Counted from the first letter of the stretch, positions 1 to 8,788 are shown. The stretch is 64,000 nt of DNA from Candidatus Accumulibacter necessarius (GCA_017302435.1 JAFLDL010000003.1:114659-178658), one strand, 5' to 3'. Made by a program: numbers and translations. Notes: generated by a model not told the origin, from the letters alone.

Positions 1-246
1 GCCTTCGCACCGCAGCCACGCTTGCAGCCGGGCTTCGTCGACTATCCCGTTGGGCTGCCACGCGGTGCGGGGCGCAACGCCTTCGAGCTGATCGCCAGCC
101 TGATGCCGGGCACGGTGGCCAGCGACGGAACACCGGAGATGATCGAGTTCCATTGCCTCGACACGGGGCAAGCGGTGGTCGAGCAACTGGCCGTCGAGGA
201 GCGTGCCTACGCCAGGGCGCTGCAGCCGGAGCCGCGCGATGGCTGA
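1..246 (+). CDS. mrpE: Mrp/Mnh antiporter subunit E, C-terminal part
   Basis: Truncated by the left edge; frame 1 is open from base 1 to a TGA. The visible roughly 80 residues carry the conserved C-terminal half of MnhE/MrpE (PF01899): an AFELIASLMPGT segment, then IEFHCLD and a VVEQLAVEER helix. MrpE is a small membrane subunit of the multisubunit Na+(K+)/H+ antiporter in the inner membrane. It overlaps the next gene by 8 bases (ATGGCTGA) and is followed by F, G, a B-type fusion, C and D, so identity rests on both sequence and operon order. The true start and its transmembrane N-terminus lie outside the window. Confidence 0.85.
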   Translation, partial: AFAPQPRLQPGFVDYPVGLPRGAGRNAFELIASLMPGTVASDGTPEMIEFHCLDTGQAVVEQLAVEERAYARALQPEPRDG

Positions 247-535
247 TTTTCTGCTCTCCGCGGCGGCTTTCGTCGTGCTGATGGTGGCCGTCGGCCTGGT
301 GCGCGTGGCGCGCGGACCGGGCCGCGCCGAGCGCATGATGGCTGCGCAGCTACTGGGCTCCGGCGCCATCAGCGCGCTGCTGCTGTTCGGAGCGGCCTCC
401 GGCGACCGGGCGATGTTCGACGTGGCACTGACGCTGGCGCTGCTCTCCGCCTTCGCGTCGATCGCCTTCGTCAAGTTCGCACTGCGCCAGGACCAGAAAG
501 TCGCCGACGACGATGCCACGGAGCGTGCAAGGTGA
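239..535 (+). CDS. mrpF: Mrp/Mnh antiporter subunit F
   Basis: A 98-residue protein of the MrpF/PhaF family (PF04066), the usual length. It shows three hydrophobic helices: residues about 3-20, 33-52 and 58-77. The conserved loop after helix 1 reads RVARGPGRAERMMAAQLL. I chose the ATG at 239, inside the end of mrpE, rather than an upstream in-frame start at 203, because the family begins directly with the first helix and the 8-base overlap implies translational coupling. Its stop overlaps the GTG start of mrpG. It forms part of the membrane arm of the antiporter. Confidence 0.9.
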   Translation: MADFLLSAAAFVVLMVAVGLVRVARGPGRAERMMAAQLLGSGAISALLLFGAASGDRAMFDVALTLALLSAFASIAFVKFALRQDQKVADDDATERAR

Positions 536-825
536 GCGTTGTGCTTGACGTCTTCAGCATTGTCGCCATTGTCGCCGGCCTGGTGTTCTTTCTCGCGGGC
601 ACGGTCGGGCTGTTGCGCTTTCCCGATGCCTACACGCGGCTGCATGCGCTGACCAAGGCCGACAACCTGGGCGTCGCGCTGGTGGTCACCGGTCTGCTGC
701 CGCAAATGGATGGCGTGCTCGCAGCGCTGAAGCTGGTGCTGGTGTGGCTGCTGGTGATGCTGTCCAGCGGGGCGGTGTCGCAGCTCATCGCGCGCTCGGT
801 GCGGCGCCGGGAATGCAGCGAATGA
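532..825 (+). CDS. mrpG: Mrp/Mnh antiporter subunit G
   Basis: A 97-residue MnhG/PhaG family protein (PF03334). Three helices are visible, with the family signature between helices 1 and 2: GTVGLLRFPDAYTRLHALTKADNLG. It starts at a GTG that overlaps the mrpF stop (GTGA), so translation is coupled. The C-terminus is short and basic. About 50 bases separate it from the next subunit. Family and operon position agree, so the call is firm; ion specificity (Na+ or K+) cannot be read from sequence. Confidence 0.9.
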   Translation: MSVVLDVFSIVAIVAGLVFFLAGTVGLLRFPDAYTRLHALTKADNLGVALVVTGLLPQMDGVLAALKLVLVWLLVMLSSGAVSQLIARSVRRRECSE

Positions 826-877
826 GTGGCGCCGGGCCGTTCCCAGGCACGCATCCCGACGCGCGCAGGGTAGTCGA

Positions 878-1891
878 ATGACGGCGATCGTCAGCCTGGT
901 CGTCGCATTGCTGCTGCTGTGGCTGGCGCTGTGGACCGTAGTCGCGCGCGACGCCTTCGTGGCGGTCGCCGGTTTCGTTGTCTACGGCTTGCTGCTGTCG
1001 CTGGTGTGGGTGCGCCTGGCCGGCATCGACGTCGCGCTGACCGAGGCGGCCATCGGCGGCGGCCTGACCGGCGCGCTGTTGCTCGGTGCCGTGGGGCGGC
1101 TACGCGGCACCGAGGCGGCGGCCTGGTCCGAGCGCAGCGGCGCCTGTACGCGCGCATTCGCAGTGTTGCTGTCGGTGAGCGTCGCCACGGTGCTGGCGCT
1201 GTGCGTGCTGACTTTGCCCGAGCCCCCGCCGACGCTGGCGCCGCAGGCGGCTGAGAACCTGGCGGCCACTGGTGTCGGCAACCCGATCACCGGCGTGCTG
1301 CTCGCCTTCCGCGCGCTGGACACGCTGCTCGAGGCGGTCGTGCTGGTGATCGCGCTGATCGGCGTGTGGTCGCTGGCGCCGGACCGCTTCTGGGGCGGCC
1401 GCCCCGGGCCACGCTACGGCGCGGACCCGGACGGCATCCTCACCTACCTGGCGCGTGTGCTGCCGCCGATCGGCATCGTCGTCGGCCTCTACCTGTTCTG
1501 GGCCGGCGCCGACCACCCGGGCGGCAAGTTCCAGAGCGCCACCATCCTGGCGGCGATGTGGATGCTGGTGCAGATGGCCGGCCTCAGCGATGCACCGCGC
1601 ATCGACAGCCGCTGGCTACGCGCCGGCATCGTCGTCGGGCCACTGGTGTTCGTCGCCGTCGGCGTGCTCGGTGCGTGGCAGGCGGGCGCTTTCCTTGGCT
1701 ATCCGGACGGCTGGGCCAAGCCGATGATCGTGGTTATCGAGCTGGCGCTGCTGCCGACGCTGGTGCTGGTGCTGGCCTTGCTGTTGAACGGTGCACCGGC
1801 GCGGAGCGCCGACTCCCCGCCAGCGCCCGGCGAAACTTCCCTGTCAGCGCGCAGCACCAGGCCCATGCCAGCCGGGGGTACCAGGCAATGA
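878..1891 (+). CDS. Mrp antiporter DUF4040-MbhE-MnhB fusion subunit
   Basis: A 337-residue polytopic protein in which three modules are fused. Residues about 20-70 form a DUF4040/MbhD unit (GIDVALTEAAIGGGL). Residues about 130-165 resemble the MbhE unit (NPITGVLLAFRALDTLLEAVVL). Residues about 185-300 form an MnhB domain (LTYLARVLPPIGIVVGLYLFWAGADHPGGKFQ). In canonical Mrp systems the first two modules are the C-terminus of the large MrpA subunit and MnhB is a separate protein. Here they are joined and no full MrpA is visible in the window. The last 35 residues are polar and probably unstructured. The stop overlaps the mrpC start (ATGA). Confidence 0.85.
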   Translation: MTAIVSLVVALLLLWLALWTVVARDAFVAVAGFVVYGLLLSLVWVRLAGIDVALTEAAIGGGLTGALLLGAVGRLRGTEAAAWSERSGACTRAFAVLLSVSVATVLALCVLTLPEPPPTLAPQAAENLAATGVGNPITGVLLAFRALDTLLEAVVLVIALIGVWSLAPDRFWGGRPGPRYGADPDGILTYLARVLPPIGIVVGLYLFWAGADHPGGKFQSATILAAMWMLVQMAGLSDAPRIDSRWLRAGIVVGPLVFVAVGVLGAWQAGAFLGYPDGWAKPMIVVIELALLPTLVLVLALLLNGAPARSADSPPAPGETSLSARSTRPMPAGGTRQ

Positions 1892-2208
1892 CCGTCGAGA
1901 CGCTGTTCGCGCTGTGCGCCTGCGCGCTGGTGGGCATCGGCCTGTACGGGCTGATCGTGCAGCCGCACCCGCTGCGCAAGCTGGTGGCCTTCAACATCAT
2001 GGGTTCGGGCGTGTTCGTGCTCTTCGGCGCGCTGGCCATGCGCGGCGCCGCAGCCGGCATGGCCGCCGACCCGGTGCCGCAGGCGCTGCTGATCACCGCC
2101 ATCGTCGTCGCCTTCGCCGCCACCGCAGTGACGGTGGCGCTGCTGCTGCGGCTGATAGAATCCACCGCCACCGCGTCGCTGGCCGACGAGCCGCCGTCCG
2201 GCGATTGA
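1888..2208 (+). CDS. mrpC: Mrp/Mnh antiporter subunit C (NuoK-like)
   Basis: A 106-residue protein of the MnhC/NuoK family (PF00420) with three transmembrane helices. Visible features are GIGLYGLIVQPHPLRKLVAFNIMGSGVF and DPVPQALLITAIVVAFAATAV; the DPVPQALLITAIVV segment is the family signature. The ATG at 1888 overlaps the stop of the preceding fusion subunit, which supports this start over upstream in-frame codons that would run through that gene. It is homologous to a complex I subunit of the proton-translocating membrane arm. Confidence 0.92.
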   Translation: MTVETLFALCACALVGIGLYGLIVQPHPLRKLVAFNIMGSGVFVLFGALAMRGAAAGMAADPVPQALLITAIVVAFAATAVTVALLLRLIESTATASLADEPPSGD

Positions 2209-2223
2209 GCGGAAGCGCCGGCG

Positions 2224-3981
2224 GTGGAACTCTGGACGAGCACCCACGGAGGCGCGCTGCTGGCGCCAGCGGTGCTGTTGCCCTTCGTCGGCATGCTGCT
2301 CGGTTTGCTGCTGGGCGGGCGCCAGGTGCAGCGCGTGGCGTTCGTGTTCATGCCATTGGGGCTGGCGCTGGCGGTGGGCATCACGGTCGCGTGGCTGCGC
2401 GAAGGCCAGACGCTGGTCTACCTGCTCGGCGGCTGGGCGCCACCGCTGGGCATCGCGCTGCGCGCCGACGGGCCGGCGGTGGCCATGCTGCTGGCGGTGG
2501 CCGGGGTTGTCTGCGGTATCGGCATTTACGCGCGCGCCGACTTCGGCACGCCGCTGGGCGTCAAGGAGTCGCGCGCCGCATTCAGCTACTGGCTGCTGCT
2601 GATGGCCGTGTGGGGTGCGCTGAACCTGGTATTCGTCAGTGGCGACCTGTTTACACTCTATGTCGCGCTGGAGCTGCTGACTTTCGCCGGCGTACCGCTG
2701 GTGTGCCTGGCCGGCAGCGGCGAGACTCTGCGCGCCGCGCTGCGCTACATGCTGTTTGCACTTTGCGGCTCGGTGCTGTATCTGCTCGGCGCGGTGCTGT
2801 TGTACGGCGGCTACGGCACGTTGGACATCCCGCTTCTGGCCGACGCGGTGCAGCCCGAACCGATCGCCCGGACGGCTCTGGCGTTGATGACCGCCGGCCT
2901 GCTGGCCAAGACCGCGCTCTTCCCGCTTCACATCTGGCTGCCGCCGGCGCATGGCGGCGCGCCCGCGGCAGCCAGTGCGGTGCTGTCGGCGCTGGTGATC
3001 AAGGGCTCGTGGTTCCTCGTCGTGCGGCTCTGGTTCGACGTGATGCCGGGTGTCGTGACGCTGCCGTCGGCGCAACTGCTCGGGGTTCTGGGCGCGATGG
3101 CCATCGTCATCGGCAGCGTCGTCGCGCTGCGTCAGGAGCGCTTGAAGTTGCTGGTTGCCTATTCGACGATGGCGCAGATCGGCTATCTGTTCCTCATGTT
3201 CCCGCTCGCCTTCGACGCCACCGGGAACACGCTGATGCACGGCGCTGCCCTGACCGGCGGACTCTTGCAGGCGGTGTCGCATGCCACCGCCAAGGCCGCC
3301 ATGTTCATGGCCGCCGGCCTCATCTATGCGGCGCTCGGGCACGACCGCATCGCCGACCTCGCCGGCGTGGCCCGGGCGCTGCCCGTCACCGTGCTGGCGT
3401 TCGTGCTGGCCGGCATTGCGCTGATGGGAGTGGTGCCGAGTGGTGCCTATCTGGCGAAAAAGCTCCTGCTCGATGCCGCCGACGGCTCGGGGCAGTGGTG
3501 GTGGACGATCGTGCTGCAAGGCGGTGCCGTGTTCACCGCCGGCTATGTGGTGCTGGTGCTGGTCAATGTTCTGCGCCGTCGCTCCGCTGCACTGATTCTG
3601 GTGAAGCGCGTCTCGCGACGTTCCGAGTTCGCCGCACTGGTGCTCGCCGTGGGCTCGCTGCTCCTTGCCCTCGCCGCACTGGGACCGCTTCCCGGCCATC
3701 TCGTGTCGAACCCGCTGGCGCACAAGGAACTGGCCACGACGGTGCTGGTGCTGATGGGCGGCGCGCTGCTGGCGCTGGGACTGTCGCGCGCGCCGTTGCT
3801 CGCTGTTGCACGGTCTGCTGCGGGGGCAAATGAAGGGCGGCTGCGCCATGCTGCGGTGGCCATAGGCACGGCCTTCGAGCATGCCGACCGGCTCGTTCGG
3901 CGCTGGCCGTTCGCCAGCATCGCCTTGCTCACGCTGGCGGCGGCGTTCGGCGGGCTGCTGCTCGTCGGCGCACCGAAATGA
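2224..3981 (+). CDS. mrpD: Mrp/Mnh antiporter subunit D (NuoL/M/N-like)
   Basis: A 585-residue protein of the proton-conducting antiporter-like family (PF00361) related to complex I NuoL/M/N. Hydrophobic helices run throughout. Conserved features include FVSGDLFTLYVALELLTF (the glutamate of TM5), KTALFPLHIWLPPAHGGAP (the lysine of TM7 and the broken helix) and YSTMAQIGYLFLMFPLAFDA. The start is a GTG 15 bases after mrpC. It is the catalytic ion-translocating subunit and the last gene of the operon. The C-terminal 80 residues are less conserved. It is somewhat longer than a typical MrpD (about 490-500). Confidence 0.9.
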   Translation: MELWTSTHGGALLAPAVLLPFVGMLLGLLLGGRQVQRVAFVFMPLGLALAVGITVAWLREGQTLVYLLGGWAPPLGIALRADGPAVAMLLAVAGVVCGIGIYARADFGTPLGVKESRAAFSYWLLLMAVWGALNLVFVSGDLFTLYVALELLTFAGVPLVCLAGSGETLRAALRYMLFALCGSVLYLLGAVLLYGGYGTLDIPLLADAVQPEPIARTALALMTAGLLAKTALFPLHIWLPPAHGGAPAAASAVLSALVIKGSWFLVVRLWFDVMPGVVTLPSAQLLGVLGAMAIVIGSVVALRQERLKLLVAYSTMAQIGYLFLMFPLAFDATGNTLMHGAALTGGLLQAVSHATAKAAMFMAAGLIYAALGHDRIADLAGVARALPVTVLAFVLAGIALMGVVPSGAYLAKKLLLDAADGSGQWWWTIVLQGGAVFTAGYVVLVLVNVLRRRSAALILVKRVSRRSEFAALVLAVGSLLLALAALGPLPGHLVSNPLAHKELATTVLVLMGGALLALGLSRAPLLAVARSAAGANEGRLRHAAVAIGTAFEHADRLVRRWPFASIALLTLAAAFGGLLLVGAPK

Positions 3982-4188
3982 GTGAGGCGCATGTTCGCTC
4001 ACGCAGGAGAGGCGCTGGCTGCGATCGACATTCGGCGAGGACCCGCGGCCGATGGCAAGGCCTTGCGAGCGCGCGTTGGCGCGGATGAATATTGTTACAA
4101 TGCGCGGCGTCAGGGCATCGGGCCCGGCACGGCGGTTGAACGGCAGTCGACGCCTGCCTCTGCCGCGCATCACAGGAGGGAAACCGAC

Positions 4189-5631
4189 ATGAGGATCAAC
4201 GTGCTCGTGGCACTGCTGGCCACCGGCCTTGCCGGCTGCATGGTGGGACCCGACTACGTGCGCCCCACGGTGGAGTCGCCGACCACATGGCGTATCGATT
4301 ATCCGATGGCGGCCGAAGTGGCCAACACCAGGTGGTGGGAGCAGTTCGGCGACCCGGTGTTGAACGATCTGGTCGATAGCGCGCTGCGCGATAACCGCGA
4401 CGTGCGCATCGCAGCAGCGCGAGTCGATCAGTTCATCGGCGCGCTGACCGCCACCCGCTCGCAGTTCTACCCGCAGATTGGCTATGGCGCCGAAGCCAGC
4501 CGGACGCGCGCCAGTCGTGTTGGCCAACCGCCGCTGCCGCCCGGCGCAGACCCGTATTTTTCACTCTACCAGGCATCGCTCGGCGCGTCCTGGCAACTCG
4601 ACCTCTTTGGTCGCGTGCGCCGCCTCAGCGAGGCCGCGCAGGCGCAGGTCTATGCCAGCGAGCAGGCGCAGCGCGGCGTCGTGCTGTCGCTGGTGACGAG
4701 CGTCGCCACCAGCTACATCTCGCTGCGCGCACTCGACCGCCAGCTGGAAATAGCGCAGGCAACCGCCAGGAACTTCGGCGCCACCGCCCGGCTGTTCGAC
4801 CTGCGCTTCAAAGCCGGCATCGTCGCCAAGACCGAAGTGATGCAGATCACCTCGCAGTACCAGCAGGCGCTGGCCGCGATTCCGGCCTTCGAGCAGGCGA
4901 TTGCGGCGCAGGAGAACCTGATCTCCATCCTGCTCGGCCGCAACCCGGGGCCGATCGCGCGAGGCAAGACCATCGACCAGCTCGTCGCGCCGCTGATCCC
5001 GGCCGACCTGCCCTCGACGCTGCTACAACGCCGGCCCGACATCCTGCAGGCGGAGCAGAATCTGGTCGCCACCAACGCCAACGTCGGCGCCACGCGTGCT
5101 CTCTACTATCCGACCGTCTCGATCACCGGGCTGCTCGGCAGCGTCAGCACGGCATTCAGCAGCGTCTTTACCGGCCCGGCAAGCGCCGGCCTGGTCGCTG
5201 CCGGCGTCAGCGGCCCGATCTTCACGTTCGGGGGGATCGCGGGCCAGGTCAGCTCGGCGGAGGCGCAATACGAGCAGGCGCTGCTCTTTTATCAACAGAC
5301 CATCCTGAGTGCGTTTCGCGAGACCAACGATGCGCTGACCGGGTCGCAGAAGAAGATCGAGGAAGTCGCAGTGCAGAGCAAGCGAGTGGACGCCCTGCGC
5401 GAGTTCGCACGGCTGTCGAAGCTGCGGTTCGACAAGGGGGTAGCGGCTTATCTCGATGTGCTGGTGGCCGAGAACGAGTTGTTTGCAGCCGAGCTGGCAG
5501 GGGTGCGCCTGCTTGCCGACCGCTACACGCAACTGGTCAATGTGTACCAGGCAATGGGCGGTGGCTGGGTCGATATTGCGGCTGCAATGGCGCCGCCGCC
5601 GCCGAGCACGCTGACCGCACAAGCGCAGTAG
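4189..5631 (+). CDS. Outer-membrane efflux lipoprotein, NodT family
   Basis: A 480-residue TolC-like outer-membrane factor of the NodT/OprM family. I chose the ATG at 4189 because AGGAGG lies 10 bases upstream and it gives a lipoprotein signal peptide ending LAGC (Cys17), followed by the family hallmark VGPDYVRP. Two OEP repeats follow, with the usual LLQRRPDILQAEQNL and YYPTVSITGLLGS motifs. It should form the trimeric exit duct of an RND or MacB-type pump. No pump genes adjoin it; a matching adaptor and RND pump occur about 14 kb downstream, so partnership is possible but unproven. Confidence 0.92.
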   Translation: MRINVLVALLATGLAGCMVGPDYVRPTVESPTTWRIDYPMAAEVANTRWWEQFGDPVLNDLVDSALRDNRDVRIAAARVDQFIGALTATRSQFYPQIGYGAEASRTRASRVGQPPLPPGADPYFSLYQASLGASWQLDLFGRVRRLSEAAQAQVYASEQAQRGVVLSLVTSVATSYISLRALDRQLEIAQATARNFGATARLFDLRFKAGIVAKTEVMQITSQYQQALAAIPAFEQAIAAQENLISILLGRNPGPIARGKTIDQLVAPLIPADLPSTLLQRRPDILQAEQNLVATNANVGATRALYYPTVSITGLLGSVSTAFSSVFTGPASAGLVAAGVSGPIFTFGGIAGQVSSAEAQYEQALLFYQQTILSAFRETNDALTGSQKKIEEVAVQSKRVDALREFARLSKLRFDKGVAAYLDVLVAENELFAAELAGVRLLADRYTQLVNVYQAMGGGWVDIAAAMAPPPPSTLTAQAQ

Positions 5632-5715
5632 CGTCAAGGCGCCGTCTGCATGACAGTCCCGCCGACAGCGCGTCGGTCGGGACAAGCCTCAAACCCACAC
5701 TTGTTCAAAGGAATA

Positions 5716-6996
5716 ATGGTGACCCACAATCTGCGTAGCGCACCGAGGCGCTCTCTCCCCATCGCGACGGCTGCCGTGATGTTCAGCCTGGTTCCGGCGC
5801 TCGCGCCGACGATGGCGCGGGCCGACATCAACCTCGTGGCTCCGAGCCGCACCATCGACCCCGCCTCGCCGTTGAGGCTCTCGCTGATGGTGACCGGTGA
5901 GGCCGAATCGCGTTCCTATTCCCTGCCCGAGGTACTTCGCGTCAACCTGACGCCTGACCTGGGTGCCGTCGCTCGAGTGGAATTACGTCGCGAGACGCCG
6001 GTGCCCGACCAGATCAGTCTGCGCCAGGGCGAATTCAGGCGCATCGACTATGTCGGCGAGGTGCCACCGAACCTGCGTGGCCGGGTTCGCGTTGACGCCA
6101 TCGACATGGACGCTCCGGCCATGCTGGTGCAGCTGTCTACGCCAAGGGAACCAGCAGCGGCAGAACCGCTCCTGCCGCCAGCCAGCGGCGGTGAACGCAT
6201 TGCGCAGGCCGGGGAGGCAGCGACGACCAACCGTGCGCCGGTCACGATCCTCAGCGTGCGCTCCGACAACGATCCCAACCGACAGGACGAAGGCCGCCTG
6301 AGCTTTCACGAACCCATGTTCTTCATTGCCGGCGCCGGCAGCGATGCCAACGCACAGGCTCAGTTGAGCTTCAAGCTGCGCCTCTACGAGCCGGCCGACA
6401 AGAACTCGCGCCGGTTCTTTGACAACCTGTACTTTGCCTACACGCAGGCGGCATTCTGGGATCTGACTGCGGATTCGAAGCCCTTCCTCGACACCAACTA
6501 CATCCCCAGCTTCTTCTACTACGTCCCCAACACCGACTGGCGCGTCGGCGGCAACGCGGTCGGCATCGCGGCTGGTTACGAGCACGAATCCAACGGCAAG
6601 GACGACATCGACTCACGCAGCATCGACACTCTGTTCGTGCGACCGTACTTCGCCTTCGGCGACACGCGCGATTTCCACTGGACGTTCTCGCCCAAGATCT
6701 ATGCCTACATTGAAAAGAGCGAGAACCCCGATATCCAGAAGTACCGTGGCTACGGCGACTTCCGCTTTACCTACGGCAAGAACGACGACTGGCAAGCGGC
6801 ATGGATCCTGCGCAAGGGAACCAAGTCGAGTGCGTTCAGCTCCGACCTGCAGTTCACCTATCCGCTCAACAGGCTGCTGCCTGGCCTGTCGGGTTACCTG
6901 ATGGCGCAGTATTTCACGGGCTACGGCGAGACCCTGCTCGACTACAATCAGCGCGAGCCGTGGAGCGTGCGTATCGGCTACGCGATCTCGCGCTGA
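5716..6996 (+). CDS. pldA: Outer-membrane phospholipase A (OMPLA)
   Basis: A 426-residue phospholipase A1/A2 of the OMPLA family (PF02253). The C-terminal half (from about residue 190) is a 12-strand outer-membrane barrel; the segment GYEHESNGKDD contains the catalytic His and Ser in the HxSNG pattern of Escherichia coli OMPLA. The ATG at 5716, with AAAGGA just upstream, gives a signal peptide ending near ARA/DINL; an in-frame ATG at 5650 is less likely. Residues about 40-190 are a non-barrel N-terminal extension that is longer than in the E. coli enzyme. It hydrolyses phospholipids that reach the outer leaflet. Confidence 0.92.
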   Translation: MVTHNLRSAPRRSLPIATAAVMFSLVPALAPTMARADINLVAPSRTIDPASPLRLSLMVTGEAESRSYSLPEVLRVNLTPDLGAVARVELRRETPVPDQISLRQGEFRRIDYVGEVPPNLRGRVRVDAIDMDAPAMLVQLSTPREPAAAEPLLPPASGGERIAQAGEAATTNRAPVTILSVRSDNDPNRQDEGRLSFHEPMFFIAGAGSDANAQAQLSFKLRLYEPADKNSRRFFDNLYFAYTQAAFWDLTADSKPFLDTNYIPSFFYYVPNTDWRVGGNAVGIAAGYEHESNGKDDIDSRSIDTLFVRPYFAFGDTRDFHWTFSPKIYAYIEKSENPDIQKYRGYGDFRFTYGKNDDWQAAWILRKGTKSSAFSSDLQFTYPLNRLLPGLSGYLMAQYFTGYGETLLDYNQREPWSVRIGYAISR

Positions 6997-7021
6997 CGGC
7001 GCGCGCCACCGAGGCAAAACA

Positions 7022-7052
7022 AAACCGCCGTGATTGGGCATCACGGCGGTTT
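7022..7052. terminator. Bidirectional hairpin terminator
   Basis: A perfect 13-bp inverted repeat (AAACCGCCGTGAT / ATCACGGCGGTTT) with a 5-base loop. It lies between the convergent pldA and the small secreted protein gene. T-rich bases follow the stem on the minus strand (TTTTGTTTTG), and TTT closes the plus-strand side. This is a typical factor-independent terminator usable in both directions. Confidence 0.85.
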
Positions 7053-7096
7053 GCGCTGGTCGGCGTCAGCACCAACTCAGGGGAGCAGTCCTTCGA

Positions 7097-7504
7097 TCAG
7101 GGTTTGGCCGCAGCGCGCTTGGCCTTTGCGGCTGCCATGGCGTCACGGCGGGTGTCGGTAATGGCCTTCATCTTGGCGTCGAAATCAGGCTTGGTGGCCT
7201 GCATGGCCTGCTTCCTGGCAACGCGCCCGGCAATAATCGGGTCCTTGCCGCTCGCCTTGGCTTCTGCCACGGCCTTGTCCACAGCCTCCTTGACGGTCGC
7301 AGCGCGTTCAGCACGGATGGGTTTGGCGGCTTCATTGAACGCATTCCGTGCAGCACGCTGCTCGTTGCGCATTACCACGATCGGGTCGCTACTGGCCGTT
7401 GCGGCAGCTTTGGCTGGGGCGGGGGTGGCGGGTGAAGTCTGGGCATGCACAAGCCCACCCATCAGGGCAACCGACAAGGCGGAGGCGACGATCAAATTTT
7501 TCAT
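7097..7504 (-). CDS. Small secreted Ala/Lys-rich hypothetical protein
   Basis: A 135-residue protein with a clear Sec signal peptide (MKNLIVASALSVALMGGLVHA, cleavage near residue 21) and a highly charged, Ala/Lys/Arg-rich helical mature part containing RNEQRAARNAFNEAAKPIRAERAA. I chose the ATG at 7504 because it starts the signal peptide; an upstream in-frame ATG would add 22 unlikely residues. I do not recognise a named family. Composition suggests an extended periplasmic helix. It is convergent with pldA across a strong terminator. Confidence 0.7.
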   Translation of the reverse strand: MKNLIVASALSVALMGGLVHAQTSPATPAPAKAAATASSDPIVVMRNEQRAARNAFNEAAKPIRAERAATVKEAVDKAVAEAKASGKDPIIAGRVARKQAMQATKPDFDAKMKAITDTRRDAMAAAKAKRAAAKP

Positions 7505-7762
7505 GGCAGGTCTTTCAAGGAATGTAAGGGTGGCGGGACAGGAAATCCGACGGCACCATTTGGAGTCCATGGGCCCGCATCAGGCAGCGTCGTGCCCAAG
7601 TCTAGGTTAAGCAGTTTGCCATCGTCAAGCAAGAAGGCGAATTGCAGCCATCGCCACCTGTCAATCCGCTGAAATGCAATGAAGTTCGATTACGTTACAA
7701 TTCAAGACCGGAACATGGGGTTCCGCTTACCGTGTTGAACCAGAATAAGGGAGAACGTTTTC

Positions 7763-8266
7763 ATGAGCGACCTGATAGTCATAGGCTACGAGGATCAATT
7801 CAAGGCCGAAGAAGTGCGCACCCAATTGCTCAAACTGCAGAAGGAATATCTGATCGATCTGGAGGACGCCGTGGTCGCCGTCAAGGATGATTCCGGCAAG
7901 GTCAAGCTGCATCAGATTACCAATCTAACCGCGGCGGGCGCAGTGAGCGGTGGCTTCTGGGGTACCCTGATCGGCCTGATCTTCCTGAACCCGCTGATCG
8001 GTCTGGCGGCAGGCGCCAGCGCCGGCGCGCTCAGCGGCGCGCTGACCGATGTCGGCATCAACGACGATTTCATGAAGGATCTGGCCGCGACCTTCAAGAA
8101 CGGCAGCTCGCTGCTCTTCGTGCTGGTGCGCAAATCGACGCCCGACAAGGTGCTGGCCGAGATTCAGGGCAGCGGCGGCAAGGTGATCAAGACCTCGCTG
8201 ACGCACGAACAGGAACAGAAACTACAAGCGGCGCTTGATGCCAGCAAGGCGCCGGCGGCCGACTAA
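7763..8266 (+). CDS. DUF1269 family protein
   Basis: A 167-residue protein matching the DUF1269 family in length and pattern. An N-terminal alpha/beta region begins MSDLIVIGYEDQFKAEEVR. A glycine-rich hydrophobic segment at residues about 55-95 (AVSGGFWGTLIGLIFLNPLIGLAAGASAGALSG) probably forms a membrane hairpin. A C-terminal region carries SLLFVLVRKSTPDKVL. AGGGAG lies a few bases before the ATG. Function is unknown; the glycine-zipper hairpin suggests membrane association. Confidence 0.85.
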   Translation: MSDLIVIGYEDQFKAEEVRTQLLKLQKEYLIDLEDAVVAVKDDSGKVKLHQITNLTAAGAVSGGFWGTLIGLIFLNPLIGLAAGASAGALSGALTDVGINDDFMKDLAATFKNGSSLLFVLVRKSTPDKVLAEIQGSGGKVIKTSLTHEQEQKLQAALDASKAPAAD

Positions 8267-8277
8267 GGTAAAGGTCG

Positions 8278-8297
8278 GGGTGCGTGCGAGCGCACCC
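8278..8297 (+). terminator. Hairpin after DUF1269 gene
   Basis: A perfect 7-bp GC-rich stem (GGGTGCG / CGCACCC) with a 6-base loop, 11 bases past the DUF1269 stop. No T-run follows, so termination may be weak or factor-dependent. Confidence 0.4.
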
Positions 8298-8536
8298 TCG
8301 GCAAGCGGAGGCAAGAACTCACAGAAGGACGTGTTCTTGAACAAAGCGGCAGCAGTGAACGCGTGCAGATCAGAACCGGCGCCGTCGCGACGCTGGCCGC
8401 CACGCTGTGGTCTGGTGTCTCGGCGAAGGACGCCAACGTCCACACTCGCGACGTGACCCACGGAAAAAGGGTCATCAGGCAACTCGACGGCAACGACCTC
8501 CATTCGCGCGAGAAGCATAGCTTCTGCTTCCAGGGC

Positions 8537-8688
8537 ATGCAGATTGGCACTGGCCAGCACCGGTATCGGCCTGTAGTGGTGGCCTGGGGCGCCCCAACCG
8601 GCCGCGCATCCTGCTGATCAGCGGCGTACACGGCGACCAGGTCGGCCGGGTGGGCAGGACAACTGTGGGCCGAGACTTCAGTTTGTGA
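8537..8688 (+). pseudogene. Remnant of an M14/AstE-type zinc deacylase gene
   Basis: The 522 bases between the DUF1269 gene and the next CDS hold no intact gene. One frame reads IGTGQHRYRPVVVAWGAP. After a frame change near 8590, another frame reads RPRILLISGVHGDQ and then hits a stop at 8686-8688. The joined reading resembles the start of a succinylglutamate desuccinylase/carboxypeptidase M14 domain, where GVHGDE supplies two zinc ligands; here the Glu is Gln. The rest of the enzyme is absent. I infer a decayed, truncated gene. The remainder of 8267-8536 and 8689-8788 shows nothing clear. Confidence 0.45.
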
Positions 8689-8788
8689 AGTGGCGAAAGG
8701 CTGTAGTAGACTGCACCGCGAATTATCCAGTCAAGGGAACAGATCACGCTGTTTCCCCTCCTTACTCTGATACGAAATCGAGGACTCA

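Noticed and set aside
1699-4527. Very long minus-strand open frame (about 940 codons) under the Mrp operon
   Set aside because: It is the antisense shadow of GC-rich mrp genes: composition is His/Arg/Gln-rich with no domains, and every plus-strand gene has clear family motifs.
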